Shown: positions 6,797-14,142, counted from the stretch's first letter. The stretch is DNA of 17,873 nucleotides from JAJZMA01 sp021850405 (GCA_027365835.1 DAHXLU010000108.1:1-17873), one strand, 5' to 3'. The notes: generated by a model from the letters alone, not told the origin. Translations and numbers: made by a program.

Positions 6797-7428
6797 GCCA
6801 GAATCTCCTTGATTTGCTCCAGCCGGCCCTTCCCCAAACCCGGTACCCCCAACAGGGCGCTGTCTCCACGATCCAGCTCCAACGGCACCTTCCCGCACAC
6901 CTCCAGGATCGCCGCAGCGGTCTTGATGCCAACACCCGGGAATGAGCACAGAACCGCCAACTGATAGGCCCGTTTTGTCCCGCCTCCAGTCGCGCCCCCC
7001 ATATTGAGCAGCCCGCGGTGATCCGACTTGGAGAACCAGCGGTTGGCGTGGAGGATGCGGCGCGAGGTTTCCTGGCGGTCGGCCGTCTGTATGGTCCAGA
7101 CGCCGTGCTCAACCAGAGCGGAGAGCTGTAGCCCCCACCAACCCTCCTGGTCCCAACGCACGCGCGGGTCCATGAGTCTCCCCTCGGATGTCCACTGCGG
7201 ATAGCCCTCGACCAGCAATATGCGCCGGTCTGCGGACTGGAGCAGCCCGATCTCCCTCGACAGCCGACCATCGGCGCGTGATGCCAGCAGATCGTGCCAC
7301 TCCTTGCGCTGTATCGCCACGATGGCGTGGGGGCAGTCCAGGATGTAGTCCGCCCCCAAAATCTCCGAGGTGGAGGATGTCGTCCCGAGGGCACGTAATG
7401 CCAGTGGCTCTGTGGGCGCTATCAGCAT
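6793..7428 (-). CDS. ERCC4 (XPF/Mus81-type) nuclease with helix-hairpin-helix motifs
   Basis: This is a 211-residue protein. The N-terminal nuclease core shows GADYILD (Asp27), AIQRKEWHDLLAS (40-50, the counterpart of the ERKxxxD catalytic motif with Gln for Glu), GRLSREIGLL and ILLVEG (70-75). The C-terminus carries two helix-hairpin-helix elements, FPGVGIKTAA (163-172) and VPGLGKGRLEQI (195-206), which bind DNA without sequence preference. The family cuts branched or flapped DNA next to duplex. The ATG at 7428 lies 3 bp after the Sak4-like gene's stop and uses a GGTGGA site inside that gene's end. It probably resolves or trims recombination and replication intermediates. The Gln substitution may alter activity. 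Confidence 0.86.
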   Translation of the reverse strand: MLIAPTEPLALRALGTTSSTSEILGADYILDCPHAIVAIQRKEWHDLLASRADGRLSREIGLLQSADRRILLVEGYPQWTSEGRLMDPRVRWDQEGWWGLQLSALVEHGVWTIQTADRQETSRRILHANRWFSKSDHRGLLNMGGATGGGTKRAYQLAVLCSFPGVGIKTAAAILEVCGKVPLELDRGDSALLGVPGLGKGRLEQIKEILA

Positions 7429-7431
7429 GAT

Positions 7432-8259
7432 CTATCCACCCAACCCTTCGAGATAACCCTGCAGGGCCTCTATGTCGCCACCCAAACTGTCCACAATCTC
7501 CTGCCAGTCCTCCACCCCCATCGCCCGCGCCATATCCCGTACCCGGCGACGGAGAATATCAGCGTCTGACAACCCGTCCCCTGTCTCCAGCCAGCGGAGA
7601 ACCTGCCGCGCCAATTCCTCGCCCGGGAGTGGTATCTCACCGCCATCCAGGGCACTGCAGTCAGACTTGTCAATCTGCAGGGTGTGATTCTTGTCCAGGT
7701 AACCGCATATGTCGAACTCATACCAGATACCCTTACCCTGAAATGGGCGCTCCCCCAGGTCCTTGGGGCGCCCGGTGATCTCGTCCACCCCCCACCGCTC
7801 ATGGGCACGGGATGTGCAGATGAGGTGCTTGGTGAACGCCAGTATTCGCTCCGTTATCCGGCGCTGCTCCGGGGTGGCCACGATCCAGGCGTTGAAGCTA
7901 TTGGACCTGGATAGGCTGGCCTGTCGGTCGTGGATGTCCAGGATACCGTTCTTACCCATCCAGGCATGCGTAAAACTATCAATCAGCAGAGCGCCGTAGA
8001 CAGGAGATGCCTCGACCTCATCCATCAGATGTATGTATGTGGTGGGGCTGTGATCCTTGGGCATGGATATGTCGAAGTCCCACCTGTGCGCGTATTTCTG
8101 ACTTTTGCCCCCTTCGGTATCAATCACGGCAACGCGCCGGTCCCCGGCGAGCACGGAGGCCATGGCTAGCCCCGTATAGGTCTTGCCGTTGCCGCTGGGC
8201 CCCCATATGAAAATCTTTGCCGCACCCCCCGGCGTGGCCAGATGAAATGATCCGGGCAA
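7432..8259 (-). CDS. Sak4-like RecA-fold ATPase (phage recombination/annealing)
   Basis: This is a 275-residue protein with a P-loop GPSGNGKT (20-27), a DTEGG segment (47-51) and Walker B GALLIDSFTH (89-98). The compact single RecA core with no N- or C-terminal RecA extensions matches phage Sak4 / AAA_24 nucleotide-binding proteins, which act with single-strand binding proteins in strand annealing. The TTG start has GGGGAGGGG 6 nt upstream. The C-terminal 60 residues are helical and may contact partners. It lies between a Cas4/RecB-like exonuclease and an ERCC4 nuclease, an arrangement that fits a recombination module. Assignment to the ATPase family is firm; the exact recombinase role is inferred. 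Confidence 0.82.
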   Translation of the reverse strand: MPGSFHLATPGGAAKIFIWGPSGNGKTYTGLAMASVLAGDRRVAVIDTEGGKSQKYAHRWDFDISMPKDHSPTTYIHLMDEVEASPVYGALLIDSFTHAWMGKNGILDIHDRQASLSRSNSFNAWIVATPEQRRITERILAFTKHLICTSRAHERWGVDEITGRPKDLGERPFQGKGIWYEFDICGYLDKNHTLQIDKSDCSALDGGEIPLPGEELARQVLRWLETGDGLSDADILRRRVRDMARAMGVEDWQEIVDSLGGDIEALQGYLEGLGG

Positions 8260-8280
8260 CGATGACCCCTCCCCATATCC

Positions 8281-8913
8281 TCAGTCCCCGATCTGTTTCA
8301 GCAGCCGATATGCGGAGAGCATGTGGAGAAATACCTCCCAGTACATCTCCAGGTGCCTTGCCCACACCTCCTCATAGATTGGGTAACCTCCTCCCAACGC
8401 CAGTACCCAGGCGGATTCCACAGGCAGTCCGTTTTCGTGCAGCAGGTGGAAATAGGCGGCCACCTGTAGGCGGTGCTCACGGTAGACGGTCTTGGAGGAT
8501 TTGATGTCCTGTACGACCAGCCTGCCATCTGTGATAGATACCAGGTCCGGGGTTCCGCCGAATCCGTGCTTCTCGGATACGTACTGCTCTTCGACGGAAA
8601 CCGGTTCGATGGTATGATCCTCCATCCACAACCGAGCGCTGTGGTATGGCTGGCCAAGGGCGGGGTCTGCCAACGGTTGGAGTTGCGCTCTCGCCAGGAT
8701 GGCGTCAAGTACGATCTTATGCAACAGAGTGCCCGACTCCTGCGCATTGGCGTTCAACCTATTCAGGGGTATGCCTTTCAGCCCCTGGCGGTTTGCCCAG
8801 AGCAGCAGAGCACGCCCCTTGTCCAGCACCCCGATGACCTCCGTGACAGAGGGAACCTGGGTGGCATCCTTGAGGCAGTAGCCCTCGGATGGGTGCGGCA
8901 CCTCGACCACCAA
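8281..8913 (-). CDS. PD-(D/E)XK exonuclease, Cas4/RecB-like
   Basis: This is a protein of about 210 residues with the RecB-type nuclease pattern. It shows GTLLHKIVLDAI (His65), GFGGTPDLVS (Asp123), VVQDIKSS (Asp136, Lys138) and HRLQVAAYFHLL (Gln150, Tyr154). Cas4 proteins carry four Cys for an iron-sulphur cluster; only one Cys is seen here, so it is a Cas4-like nuclease without the cluster. The start is uncertain: TTG 8913, GTG 8910 and GTG 8901 all follow GGGAGG at different spacings. It probably resects DNA ends to supply single strands to the neighbouring Sak4-like protein. No CRISPR array or cas1/cas2 is present, so a CRISPR role is not supported. Confidence 0.84.
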   Translation of the reverse strand: MVVEVPHPSEGYCLKDATQVPSVTEVIGVLDKGRALLLWANRQGLKGIPLNRLNANAQESGTLLHKIVLDAILARAQLQPLADPALGQPYHSARLWMEDHTIEPVSVEEQYVSEKHGFGGTPDLVSITDGRLVVQDIKSSKTVYREHRLQVAAYFHLLHENGLPVESAWVLALGGGYPIYEEVWARHLEMYWEVFLHMLSAYRLLKQIGD

Positions 8914-8936
8914 CCTCCCACGCTCTTGGGGAACCA

Positions 8937-8966
8937 GTGGGCCGTGGTGCAGCCCCCACGGCCCAC
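8937..8966 (-). terminator. Perfect 11-bp GC hairpin in intergenic gap
   Basis: GTGGGCCGTGG (8937-8947) and CCACGGCCCAC (8956-8966) are exact inverted repeats around an 8-nt loop, in the 64-bp gap between the 234-residue gene and the exonuclease gene. There is no T-run after it on either strand, so it may be a pause, processing or RNA-stability element rather than a full terminator. Confidence 0.5.
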
Positions 8967-8977
8967 ATCCCCCCCAT

Positions 8978-9682
8978 TCAGCTCGTCAGTTCGGTGTACA
9001 GCGCCCCCGAGGTCAGGTCTTTGGACCTGCCCTTGGCGCTGATATAGGCACGCAGTGCGCTGTTGGCCAGGACAGCCTTCAGGAATGCGCCCTTGTTACC
9101 GGCCGTGCTGGCCAACTCAAAGAGTTCGGCTTCCCTACTCAGGTCGTCACCGCCACTGGCGCCGTCATCCCCATTGGGTGCAGGGTCGGCGCCGGCTGTG
9201 GGTCGGTCATCGACCGTGCCCAAATACTTGACGATCTTCATCCGCATCGGAGCACGTGTCTGTCCCTCACGGAGCGTGACTCCGGGGATTTCTTCCGCCT
9301 CCATCAGCCACTTGGTGCCATTCCAGGCCGCTGCCTCATCCCACCCCGGACCGTCGTAGTTGTCCTTGGCCATCGGGGCATCTGTCCTGAGAACGCACTC
9401 GACCAGGTAGCCGTAACCGGAGCGGGGGCTGAGCGCCTGGTTGGGCTTGGTGCCCTTGATCTTCCCGCCACCCTCGACCGGCTCCCAGGACGTCCCTGTG
9501 GTGAACTGCAGCGCGAACTCCGGCAACTCGGGGTCAGAATCCGCTTCCATGACCAGCGCCAGCTTCAGCAGGTCCTCCCCCTGGGCGCCGTGCCGTCCGA
9601 TCATCGCGAAGGTAGCACGCCTCACCGTCACGATTGCCTTCTCGGGCATGGATGACTCAACAGGACTGGTCCATCTGGGCAC
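8978..9682 (-). CDS. Hypothetical protein, possible phage ssDNA-binding protein
   Basis: This is a 234-residue protein with no confidently recognised family. GTG at 9682 is chosen because GAGGAGG lies 8 nt upstream; a longer GTG reading from 9718 lacks such a site. Residues about 12-140 read as alternating beta strands and loops (KAIVTVRRATFAMI, LLKLALVMEA, FALQFTTGTSWEPV, YGYLVECVLR, MRMKIVKYLG), compatible with an OB-like barrel. A Gly/Asp-rich flexible linker (DPAPNGDDGASGGDDLS) and a helical C-terminal 55 residues follow. The position between a helicase and an exonuclease/Sak4 pair is where phages often place a single-strand binding or annealing protein. The function is inferred from context and fold impression only. 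Confidence 0.6.
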   Translation of the reverse strand: MPRWTSPVESSMPEKAIVTVRRATFAMIGRHGAQGEDLLKLALVMEADSDPELPEFALQFTTGTSWEPVEGGGKIKGTKPNQALSPRSGYGYLVECVLRTDAPMAKDNYDGPGWDEAAAWNGTKWLMEAEEIPGVTLREGQTRAPMRMKIVKYLGTVDDRPTAGADPAPNGDDGASGGDDLSREAELFELASTAGNKGAFLKAVLANSALRAYISAKGRSKDLTSGALYTELTS

Positions 9683-9758
9683 CTGTGGTCCCTCCTCGAT
9701 ATTGGTACGTGGGCACACACCTCGACCGCATGGAACCGCTGGTTCGGCCTCACCCCCC

Positions 9759-11546
9759 TCATGCTCTGCGCAGGCGCGCTTCGATCAGACCACGATCCAT
9801 GATCAGGGCCTCGCGGAAATATTCAGGGAAAAGGCGGAAGTTCTTCAGCATACGGCTGAAGGCCCCGTCGATAATCCAGGTATCCCCCCAGTCCTCAGGG
9901 TGGCGCACAATGCGCCCAGCCTGCTGGACAATGGACCGGATAGTCTGGACGGTGTACCAGAGCTGCCCACCAGGCGCGTGCAGCCTGGCGGATACCTGCT
10001 GATCCCCGAGGGATGGGAACGGGACTTTGAGGATGATCTGACACCTGCCGGCATCCCCTGGAAGGTCGATGCCGCGTTCCATACTTGGAGCGACGAGCAC
10101 TGCACCCGGTGTCTTCCTGTACTTTGCCAGCGCCTGCTCCCGCTCACGGGAACTGCTGTAGGTGAGCATCCGCCCACTGAAACGAGAATGCTCCATCACA
10201 AACTTGGCGAGGTCGTAGCTATGGGTATGCAGCAGGGTGCGCTCCGGATAGGCATCCAGGATACGGTCGGCCGCCGCTACCAGGAGTGGCCTGGTGGTCG
10301 CTCGGTTCTCGTATGTGGCCGCACACACCGGCCAGTAGTAGACCCGCCGATTCTCAGCCGGGTAGGTACACGGCACCGACACCCAACCCACCACGGACGG
10401 GTCGATCCCCAGGTCCGCGCACACAGCCTCCTTGGAGATCAGTGTCCCCGACATGAGCATAAATCGTGTGCCGTGCGACCAGAGCGCGGATTTGGTCTGC
10501 TCGGGTGTCAGGCGAATGGGCTTGAAGGTGTACCGGCGTCCGTTCTCACTCACATCCAGGACCCAGTTGTCGTTACCCATCTCAAGGTCAGCGCTCAGGG
10601 CACTGACCCGCCGCGCGAGTTCCGCCCAATGGTCACCGTCGCGGCGTTGACGCGCAGCCGCGGGCAGCGCACCCCTACGGAAGTTGGCATCTGCCTCCCT
10701 GTGCGATTTGGCCGCCGCACCACGGGCGGATTCCACAGCCACGTCCAACCATGGGCACCAATCCGCACGTTTACCCCCCGTGCGGGTGGGGTTCTTGGTC
10801 AGTGTGGGTCCCAGCCCAAGATCCTTCGCAGGTACAGACACCGCAATGTGGTCGAGCAGCACACGCTCCAGCAAATCCGCCTCGTCAAGCACGATGTAGC
10901 GCCCCTGTCCATGGGGGCGGCGGTACGGTCCCCCAGGGCACCCTTTCTCGCATGCGCCGCATTCATCACACCGGTACCACCCACAGGACTCGCAGACGGA
11001 ACTGGTCAGCGAGGACACCATGGTATGGCAGAGCCAGCAGTGGTTCTTGTAGAGCTCGCGGTCCAGGGACTGATCCCAGGGGGATCGTCCAGACTTGCCG
11101 CAGGCGGTGATCCAGTAAGACATGTTCAGCGCGGTCAGCTCGGCATCCAATGCCTCCTCTCGGGCGAGGATGTAAGGGCACTCCTCCCGATCCCGGCACC
11201 AGCGGCATTTGTCCGTAGAACTCTTTGCGGTGCAGTCACCGCAACTGACACTGGGGAACAGAGCGGGCTCATTGCTTGTCGGGTAGTGCCCGCGCCCCAT
11301 GACCATACGCGAATACGGAAACGAGCGGAGGAACTGCTGCTGCAGTGTGATCGTCTCACAGCAGTACAGCAGGGGCCGCCCATTCATCCTGGCCCACGCC
11401 GCGGCCAGGACGGTCTTTCCTGCTCCTGTTGGCGCGTCCAGCATGATGATGTCCTCGTGATGGTCCTCCAACTCAGCCAGGGCCCAAAGCTGGTGGTCGT
11501 AAAACTCCTTCTGCGGCAGGCCCAAGTCCCCGGGTGTAATATCCAT
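9759..11546 (-). CDS. DinG/XPD-like superfamily 2 helicase with cysteine-rich insertion
   Basis: This is a 595-residue protein. Motifs are DAPTGAGKT (37-45), VLDEAD (219-224), LMSGTL (364-369), GIDLPG (492-497) and QQAGRIVRH (541-549). Between motifs I and II lies a long insertion with many Cys. C102, C105, C114, C117 and C123 could hold an iron-sulphur cluster as in XPD/DinG. A second group at C170, C173, C185, C188, C193, C196, C199 and C203 looks like zinc ribbons. The family unwinds DNA 5' to 3'. ATG at 11546 is chosen because a longer reading would overlap the SMC-like gene, and GGAG lies 7 nt upstream within that gene's end (stop/start separated by 2 bp). It probably unwinds forked or displaced DNA during recombination-driven replication. 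Confidence 0.88.
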   Translation of the reverse strand: MDITPGDLGLPQKEFYDHQLWALAELEDHHEDIIMLDAPTGAGKTVLAAAWARMNGRPLLYCCETITLQQQFLRSFPYSRMVMGRGHYPTSNEPALFPSVSCGDCTAKSSTDKCRWCRDREECPYILAREEALDAELTALNMSYWITACGKSGRSPWDQSLDRELYKNHCWLCHTMVSSLTSSVCESCGWYRCDECGACEKGCPGGPYRRPHGQGRYIVLDEADLLERVLLDHIAVSVPAKDLGLGPTLTKNPTRTGGKRADWCPWLDVAVESARGAAAKSHREADANFRRGALPAAARQRRDGDHWAELARRVSALSADLEMGNDNWVLDVSENGRRYTFKPIRLTPEQTKSALWSHGTRFMLMSGTLISKEAVCADLGIDPSVVGWVSVPCTYPAENRRVYYWPVCAATYENRATTRPLLVAAADRILDAYPERTLLHTHSYDLAKFVMEHSRFSGRMLTYSSSREREQALAKYRKTPGAVLVAPSMERGIDLPGDAGRCQIILKVPFPSLGDQQVSARLHAPGGQLWYTVQTIRSIVQQAGRIVRHPEDWGDTWIIDGAFSRMLKNFRLFPEYFREALIMDRGLIEARLRRA

Positions 11547-11548
11547 GT

Positions 11549-13246
11549 TCACTCCGGCCCCACCATCCCGGAGACCGGGGAGAGTTCGGTAATCGTCCAC
11601 TTCGGCCCAGGGTGTGCGGATAGGGACACCGCCGCCACAATGACGTTGGCGATCATACCCTGCTCATACGCCGGCTCCAGGATTCGCAGAACCCCCTCCT
11701 GCGCATGCCTGTCCAACGCCTCGAAGTTGTCTATCAGCACCACAGGGACCTCTGGGTGCTGGGTGAGAATGAGGCACAGGCACATAACCAGCCCCAGGAC
11801 GGTACGCTCTCCGGTGCTGAGCACGTCCCAGGGGAGCGCCAGCCCACTGCGGATCAGCCCCAGGCCCCCCTCCCCCGGTGGCATGAAGCGGTACCCCCGA
11901 CCAATAGCCTCCAGCAGGCTATCGGCGCTCTCGACCAATGACCCAAAGCCGGTTTGCAGGATGGCCGCAGCCAGAGCGGAGTCCTGCCCGACTGTGGATT
12001 CAATACTCTCCCAGAGGGTGTGCGCCGACATGACCTCGGCACGGCGGGCGGCCAGTTTATCCCACGCCTCGCGCTCGGCGTTCTGCTGCAGCAGGGAGTC
12101 CCTGGCTTCGATGGCCTGCCCCAACTCCACCGAGGCGTCCTCAACCCCAGCCAGCCTCTCCAGTCGAGAGGTTATTGCCCGCATCATGGCCTGAGAGTCC
12201 GCATACTGCGTCTGCCGGGTACGGGCCGCCTCCAGGACCCTATCGACCCGCACCACCTCGCTGCGCAGGGATGCGACTGAAGCGGCGGCACTCTGGACGG
12301 TCGCTGGGTCGTAGGAGACAAGTGCCGTGCTCAGGGGCTCCAGCGCAGGGCAGACAACGGCGCTTGGGGCTAGGGGGCAGCGCCCAGACTCGATGACACG
12401 CAGTATGCCGGATTCGTCCGGAGCACCCCGCTGTAGATCAGACAACTCCTGTTCAGCGTGCCTGAGACTGTCGTGCAGAATACCCGCGACCTCCGCGTCC
12501 ACCTCAGGTGGAGGCGGTGGCTCGTGTGGCAGGTCCGCGAACTGAGCGGTGAGCTGCTGCACTGTGCGGTAGGCCGCAACCTGCTTCTGCAGGTCTGCCA
12601 CGCGCTCCTCGGCTGCACGCAGTTCCTCCTCTACAACACAGATCGGCTCCGGTATCGTCCGCAGTGCGGCATCGGCATCACGCAGGGCTCGTTCAGCCTC
12701 CAGGCGGCGCCCGCGGGCATAGACCCGGGCGTCAGAGATGAAGGCGCTGGCGTCTCCCTGCCACAGATGCCGGAGATGCTGCCAGCCATCGCCGGACAGG
12801 TCACGGACCTGCTCCTCATTGAGCTTGGACCCGGCCAGCTCCAACAGACGGCGCCTCTGCTCCGGAGCCGTCAGCCCAACAAGGGTGTTGATGTCGAGAA
12901 TATAGGGGGAGCCGAAGACCTCAGCCAAACGCCGGTCCTTCTGCTCCTGTTTCTGCTCACCACGCCCTGGGTCCAAGCGGATGGTGGTCCTGCCTCCTCT
13001 CCTGCTACGTAGGTAGGAATCTCCTGCGCTCGTGTGGGCGGTGACGGCGATACTGTGGCCGTCAGGTGACAGCAGCATAAGGTCACGCTCTAGAATCCCA
13101 GGGATTCTCCCAGTGACCAAATACTGAATGGATTCGAGAATGGAACTCTTCCCCGAGCCGTTGGGTCCTACAAACACATCCAATCCCGTAAGCTCAGTAT
13201 CTAGTTGGGTTTTTAGTGATATCGACATCCTCGACAACCTGGCCAT
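11549..13246 (-). CDS. SMC/Rad50/RecF-like ABC ATPase
   Basis: This is a 565-residue protein. Walker A is GPNGSGKS near residues 27-34, the ABC signature is LSTGERT near 476-482, and Walker B plus D-loop is VVLIDNFEALD near 500-512. Between them lie two helical, coiled-coil-prone stretches separated by a hinge-like segment SGRCPLAPSAVVC in the middle, which may be a degenerate zinc hook (two Cys eight residues apart instead of CxxC). It is about half the length of bacterial SbcC. ATG 13246 is chosen, 8 nt after GGAGG; GTG 13255 is an alternative. A promoter-like sequence lies directly upstream. No SbcD/Mre11 nuclease is in the window; the neighbouring exonuclease may serve instead. It is probably a DNA end-handling ATPase. 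Confidence 0.86.
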   Translation of the reverse strand: MARLSRMSISLKTQLDTELTGLDVFVGPNGSGKSSILESIQYLVTGRIPGILERDLMLLSPDGHSIAVTAHTSAGDSYLRSRRGGRTTIRLDPGRGEQKQEQKDRRLAEVFGSPYILDINTLVGLTAPEQRRRLLELAGSKLNEEQVRDLSGDGWQHLRHLWQGDASAFISDARVYARGRRLEAERALRDADAALRTIPEPICVVEEELRAAEERVADLQKQVAAYRTVQQLTAQFADLPHEPPPPPEVDAEVAGILHDSLRHAEQELSDLQRGAPDESGILRVIESGRCPLAPSAVVCPALEPLSTALVSYDPATVQSAAASVASLRSEVVRVDRVLEAARTRQTQYADSQAMMRAITSRLERLAGVEDASVELGQAIEARDSLLQQNAEREAWDKLAARRAEVMSAHTLWESIESTVGQDSALAAAILQTGFGSLVESADSLLEAIGRGYRFMPPGEGGLGLIRSGLALPWDVLSTGERTVLGLVMCLCLILTQHPEVPVVLIDNFEALDRHAQEGVLRILEPAYEQGMIANVIVAAVSLSAHPGPKWTITELSPVSGMVGPE

Positions 13247-13266
13247 ACCACCCACCTCCGTCTTCT

Positions 13267-13295
13267 ATAATCACAGTCTGTGCAAACGGCGTCAA
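13267..13295 (-). promoter_or_regulatory. Sigma-70/sigma-A-type promoter for the SMC-like gene and downstream block
   Basis: On the minus strand, TTGACG (13295-13290) and GATTAT (13272-13267) are separated by 17 bp, with TG one base before the -10 (extended -10). Transcription would start near 13260, giving a leader of about 14 nt that still contains the GGAGG site. The spacer contains a small palindrome CACAG-T-CTGTG (13272-13282), a possible operator. Confidence 0.5.
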
Positions 13296-13305
13296 TCACA
13301 ACTTC

Positions 13306-13350
13306 GGTATTTTGGTATTATCGGTATATGGTAAATGGTAAAACGGTAAA
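13306..13350 (+). repeat. GGTA repeat array A, six units
   Basis: GGTA occurs at 13306, 13314, 13323, 13330, 13337 and 13345, spaced 8, 9, 7, 7 and 8 bp, each followed by A/T-rich bases (for example GGTATAT, GGTAAAT). It is less regular than array B but clearly related. The segment ATGGTAAATGGTAAA is shared by both arrays. Confidence 0.7.
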
Positions 13351-13443
13351 TACGTCCTGCGCCTGAGGGTGGTTTGAGTATCGGTCCCTCCTATTAATAT
13401 AGAATACTTCTATTATAACCGGGGGTATGAATGGAAAAATCAC
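13318..13443 (-). CDS. Possible 41-aa leader ORF in the control region
   Basis: A GTG at 13443-13441 has a strong AAGGAGG site 9 nt upstream, and the frame runs 41 codons to TAA. The peptide is hydrophobic at first (IFPFIPPVIIEVFYI). Its codons are AT-rich, unlike the neighbours, and it runs across array A and the palindrome. It may be a leader peptide or simply a chance reading. Confidence 0.22.
   Translation of the reverse strand: MIFPFIPPVIIEVFYINRRDRYSNHPQAQDVFTVLPFTIYR
13399..13413. promoter_or_regulatory. Palindrome ATAGAA-TAC-TTCTAT, operator candidate
   Basis: This is an exact 6-bp-arm inverted repeat with a 3-bp centre, lying midway between the two repeat arrays and overlapping the start of a perfect minus-strand TATAAT (13412-13417). 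No good -35 hexamer was found at 16-19 bp from that TATAAT, so the promoter is doubtful, but the palindrome is a plausible dimeric-protein binding site. Confidence 0.4.
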
Positions 13444-13494
13444 CGTAGACCCCCTCCTTCAAAAAAAGATTTACCCACAGTTCACCCCTTCGCT

Positions 13495-13551
13495 GGTACG
13501 TGGTACCCCGGCACAACGGTATGTGGTATGTGGTACATGGTAAATGGTAAA
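13495..13551 (+). repeat. Heptad repeat array B, eight GGTA-type units
   Basis: Units start at 13495, 13502, 13510 (variant GGCA), 13518, 13525, 13532, 13539 and 13546, with spacings 7, 8, 8, 7, 7, 7, 7. Typical units are GGTATGT, GGTACAT and GGTAAAT. All point the same way, and the array ends 13 bp from the stop of the downstream-facing paralogue gene. Regular 7-bp head-to-tail repeats suggest cooperative binding of a small dimeric protein. Confidence 0.75.
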
Positions 13552-13563
13552 AAAGACTCCCTT

Positions 13564-14142
13564 TCAGCCCCACACCCATGCCAACCAGTGCCGTATGGCT
13601 TTTGCTGCCAGCGGACCCCGGCGCGGTAGCCAGAACTCGCTCTGAGCCATGCCGGCGACCATGGATGCCACTGCGAGGACGTGCGTATGACCGAAACGAG
13701 CGCTCAGAGACCTATCCTTAATACGCGTGTAGAGCTTTCTTGGTACGTGCAGTGATAGTCGGAAGCACGTGTGACTTAAGTATGGGTTGTCGTACCAATG
13801 ATAAAACCTGGTTGGTGGATCATTTATGTTCTCATCCAGCACGCGGCGCTGGCCGTACCCAGGCAGGGCATCATCCAGCCATCCCATGCCGACTTCCAGT
13901 AGGGCATCGTAGATGATACCTTCGTAAAAGCGGCTTCCATGCGCCACGCCGCTACTACCGGCACAGACCACTTTATGGAAGCCGCACGTTTCCGCAGCAG
14001 CCAGGACTTCGGCGGGGACTTCAGGCAGGTCCAGCCTACGCCTACCATTGGCACCACGCCGGGCACCATAGTCCAAGGCCACCCGCTGGCAGGTGCTCTC
14101 CAACGACTCGGTGCTGTCATGGGGCCTCGACCACGCTGACAT
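13564..14142 (-). CDS. Tandem paralogue 1, putative ribbon-helix-helix protein, 192 aa
   Basis: The family is not recognised. The ATG at 14142 has GGGAGGAG 8 nt upstream. Residues about 127-165 read like a ribbon-helix-helix fold: a strand FRLSLHVP, helix RKLYTRIKDRSLSARF, turn Gly, helix HTHVLAVASMVAGM. An earlier segment (LDLPEVPAEVLAAAETCGF, then GSRFYEGIIYDALLEVG) could be a second, divergent copy. The C-terminus MVAGMAQSEFWLPRRGPLA is identical to that of the neighbouring paralogue, followed by AIRHWL in both. It ends 13 bp before the heptad array, so it may bind that array and act as repressor, partition or origin protein. That function is an inference. Confidence 0.72.
   Translation of the reverse strand: MSAWSRPHDSTESLESTCQRVALDYGARRGANGRRRLDLPEVPAEVLAAAETCGFHKVVCAGSSGVAHGSRFYEGIIYDALLEVGMGWLDDALPGYGQRRVLDENINDPPTRFYHWYDNPYLSHTCFRLSLHVPRKLYTRIKDRSLSARFGHTHVLAVASMVAGMAQSEFWLPRRGPLAAKAIRHWLAWVWG
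13606..13662. repeat. 57-bp direct repeat, copy 1
   Basis: This segment matches 14239-14295 at 56 of 57 bases, the single difference being A versus G in CTGAGCC/CTGGGCC. It encodes the shared C-terminal motif of the two paralogues. Identity even at silent positions points to recent duplication or gene conversion. Confidence 0.9.

Larger units (their letters stand above)
13256..13563. other. AT-rich gene-free region: candidate origin / control region
   Basis: This 308-bp stretch is much richer in A and T than its surroundings. It carries two arrays of GGTA-type short repeats, a 6-bp-arm palindrome, a promoter facing the SMC-like gene, a perfect TATAAT on the minus strand at 13412-13417, and TTACCCACA at 13471-13479, one base from the DnaA-box consensus TTATNCACA. 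It separates the tandem paralogues from the replication/repair block. These traits together fit a replication origin or a centromere/operator region. This is inference from composition and repeats only. Confidence 0.5.

Noticed and set aside
6687..7394. 235-codon minus-strand frame overlapping the ERCC4 and methyltransferase genes
   Set aside because: It is a shadow in another frame of two genes with clear motifs; it is rich in Arg, Trp and Ser and has no domain signature.
7710..8077. TGTCGAA sequences (7710-7716 and 8070-8076) resembling Spo0A boxes
   Set aside because: Both fall inside the Sak4-like coding region, where they encode Phe-Asp-Ile, so coding constraint explains them. None was seen in the intergenic regions.
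9683..9758. Short frames in the 76-bp gap after the helicase, one starting with an ATGA overlap
   Set aside because: They lack a convincing ribosome binding site, run into the downstream gene and show no plausible conserved pattern.
9441..12194. 917-codon open frame on the plus strand
   Set aside because: It lies opposite the helicase, SSB-like and SMC-like genes, which have clear conserved motifs. Its translation has no recognisable motif and is rich in Arg, Pro, Ser and Gly, as expected of an antisense shadow of GC-rich genes.
13412..13440. Second minus-strand promoter using the perfect TATAAT at 13412-13417
   Set aside because: No acceptable -35 hexamer exists at 16-19 bp spacing. It is kept only as part of the palindrome note.
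13306..13551. Repeat arrays as a CRISPR array
   Set aside because: The units are 7-9 bp with no spacers of 25-40 bp and no long conserved repeat; no cas1 or cas2 is present. The Cas4-like nuclease lacks the four-Cys cluster and sits in a phage recombination block.
13394..13579. 61-codon minus-strand frame across the repeat region
   Set aside because: It begins inside the end of the paralogue gene in another frame, runs through array B, has AT-rich atypical codons and no ribosome binding site at its start.
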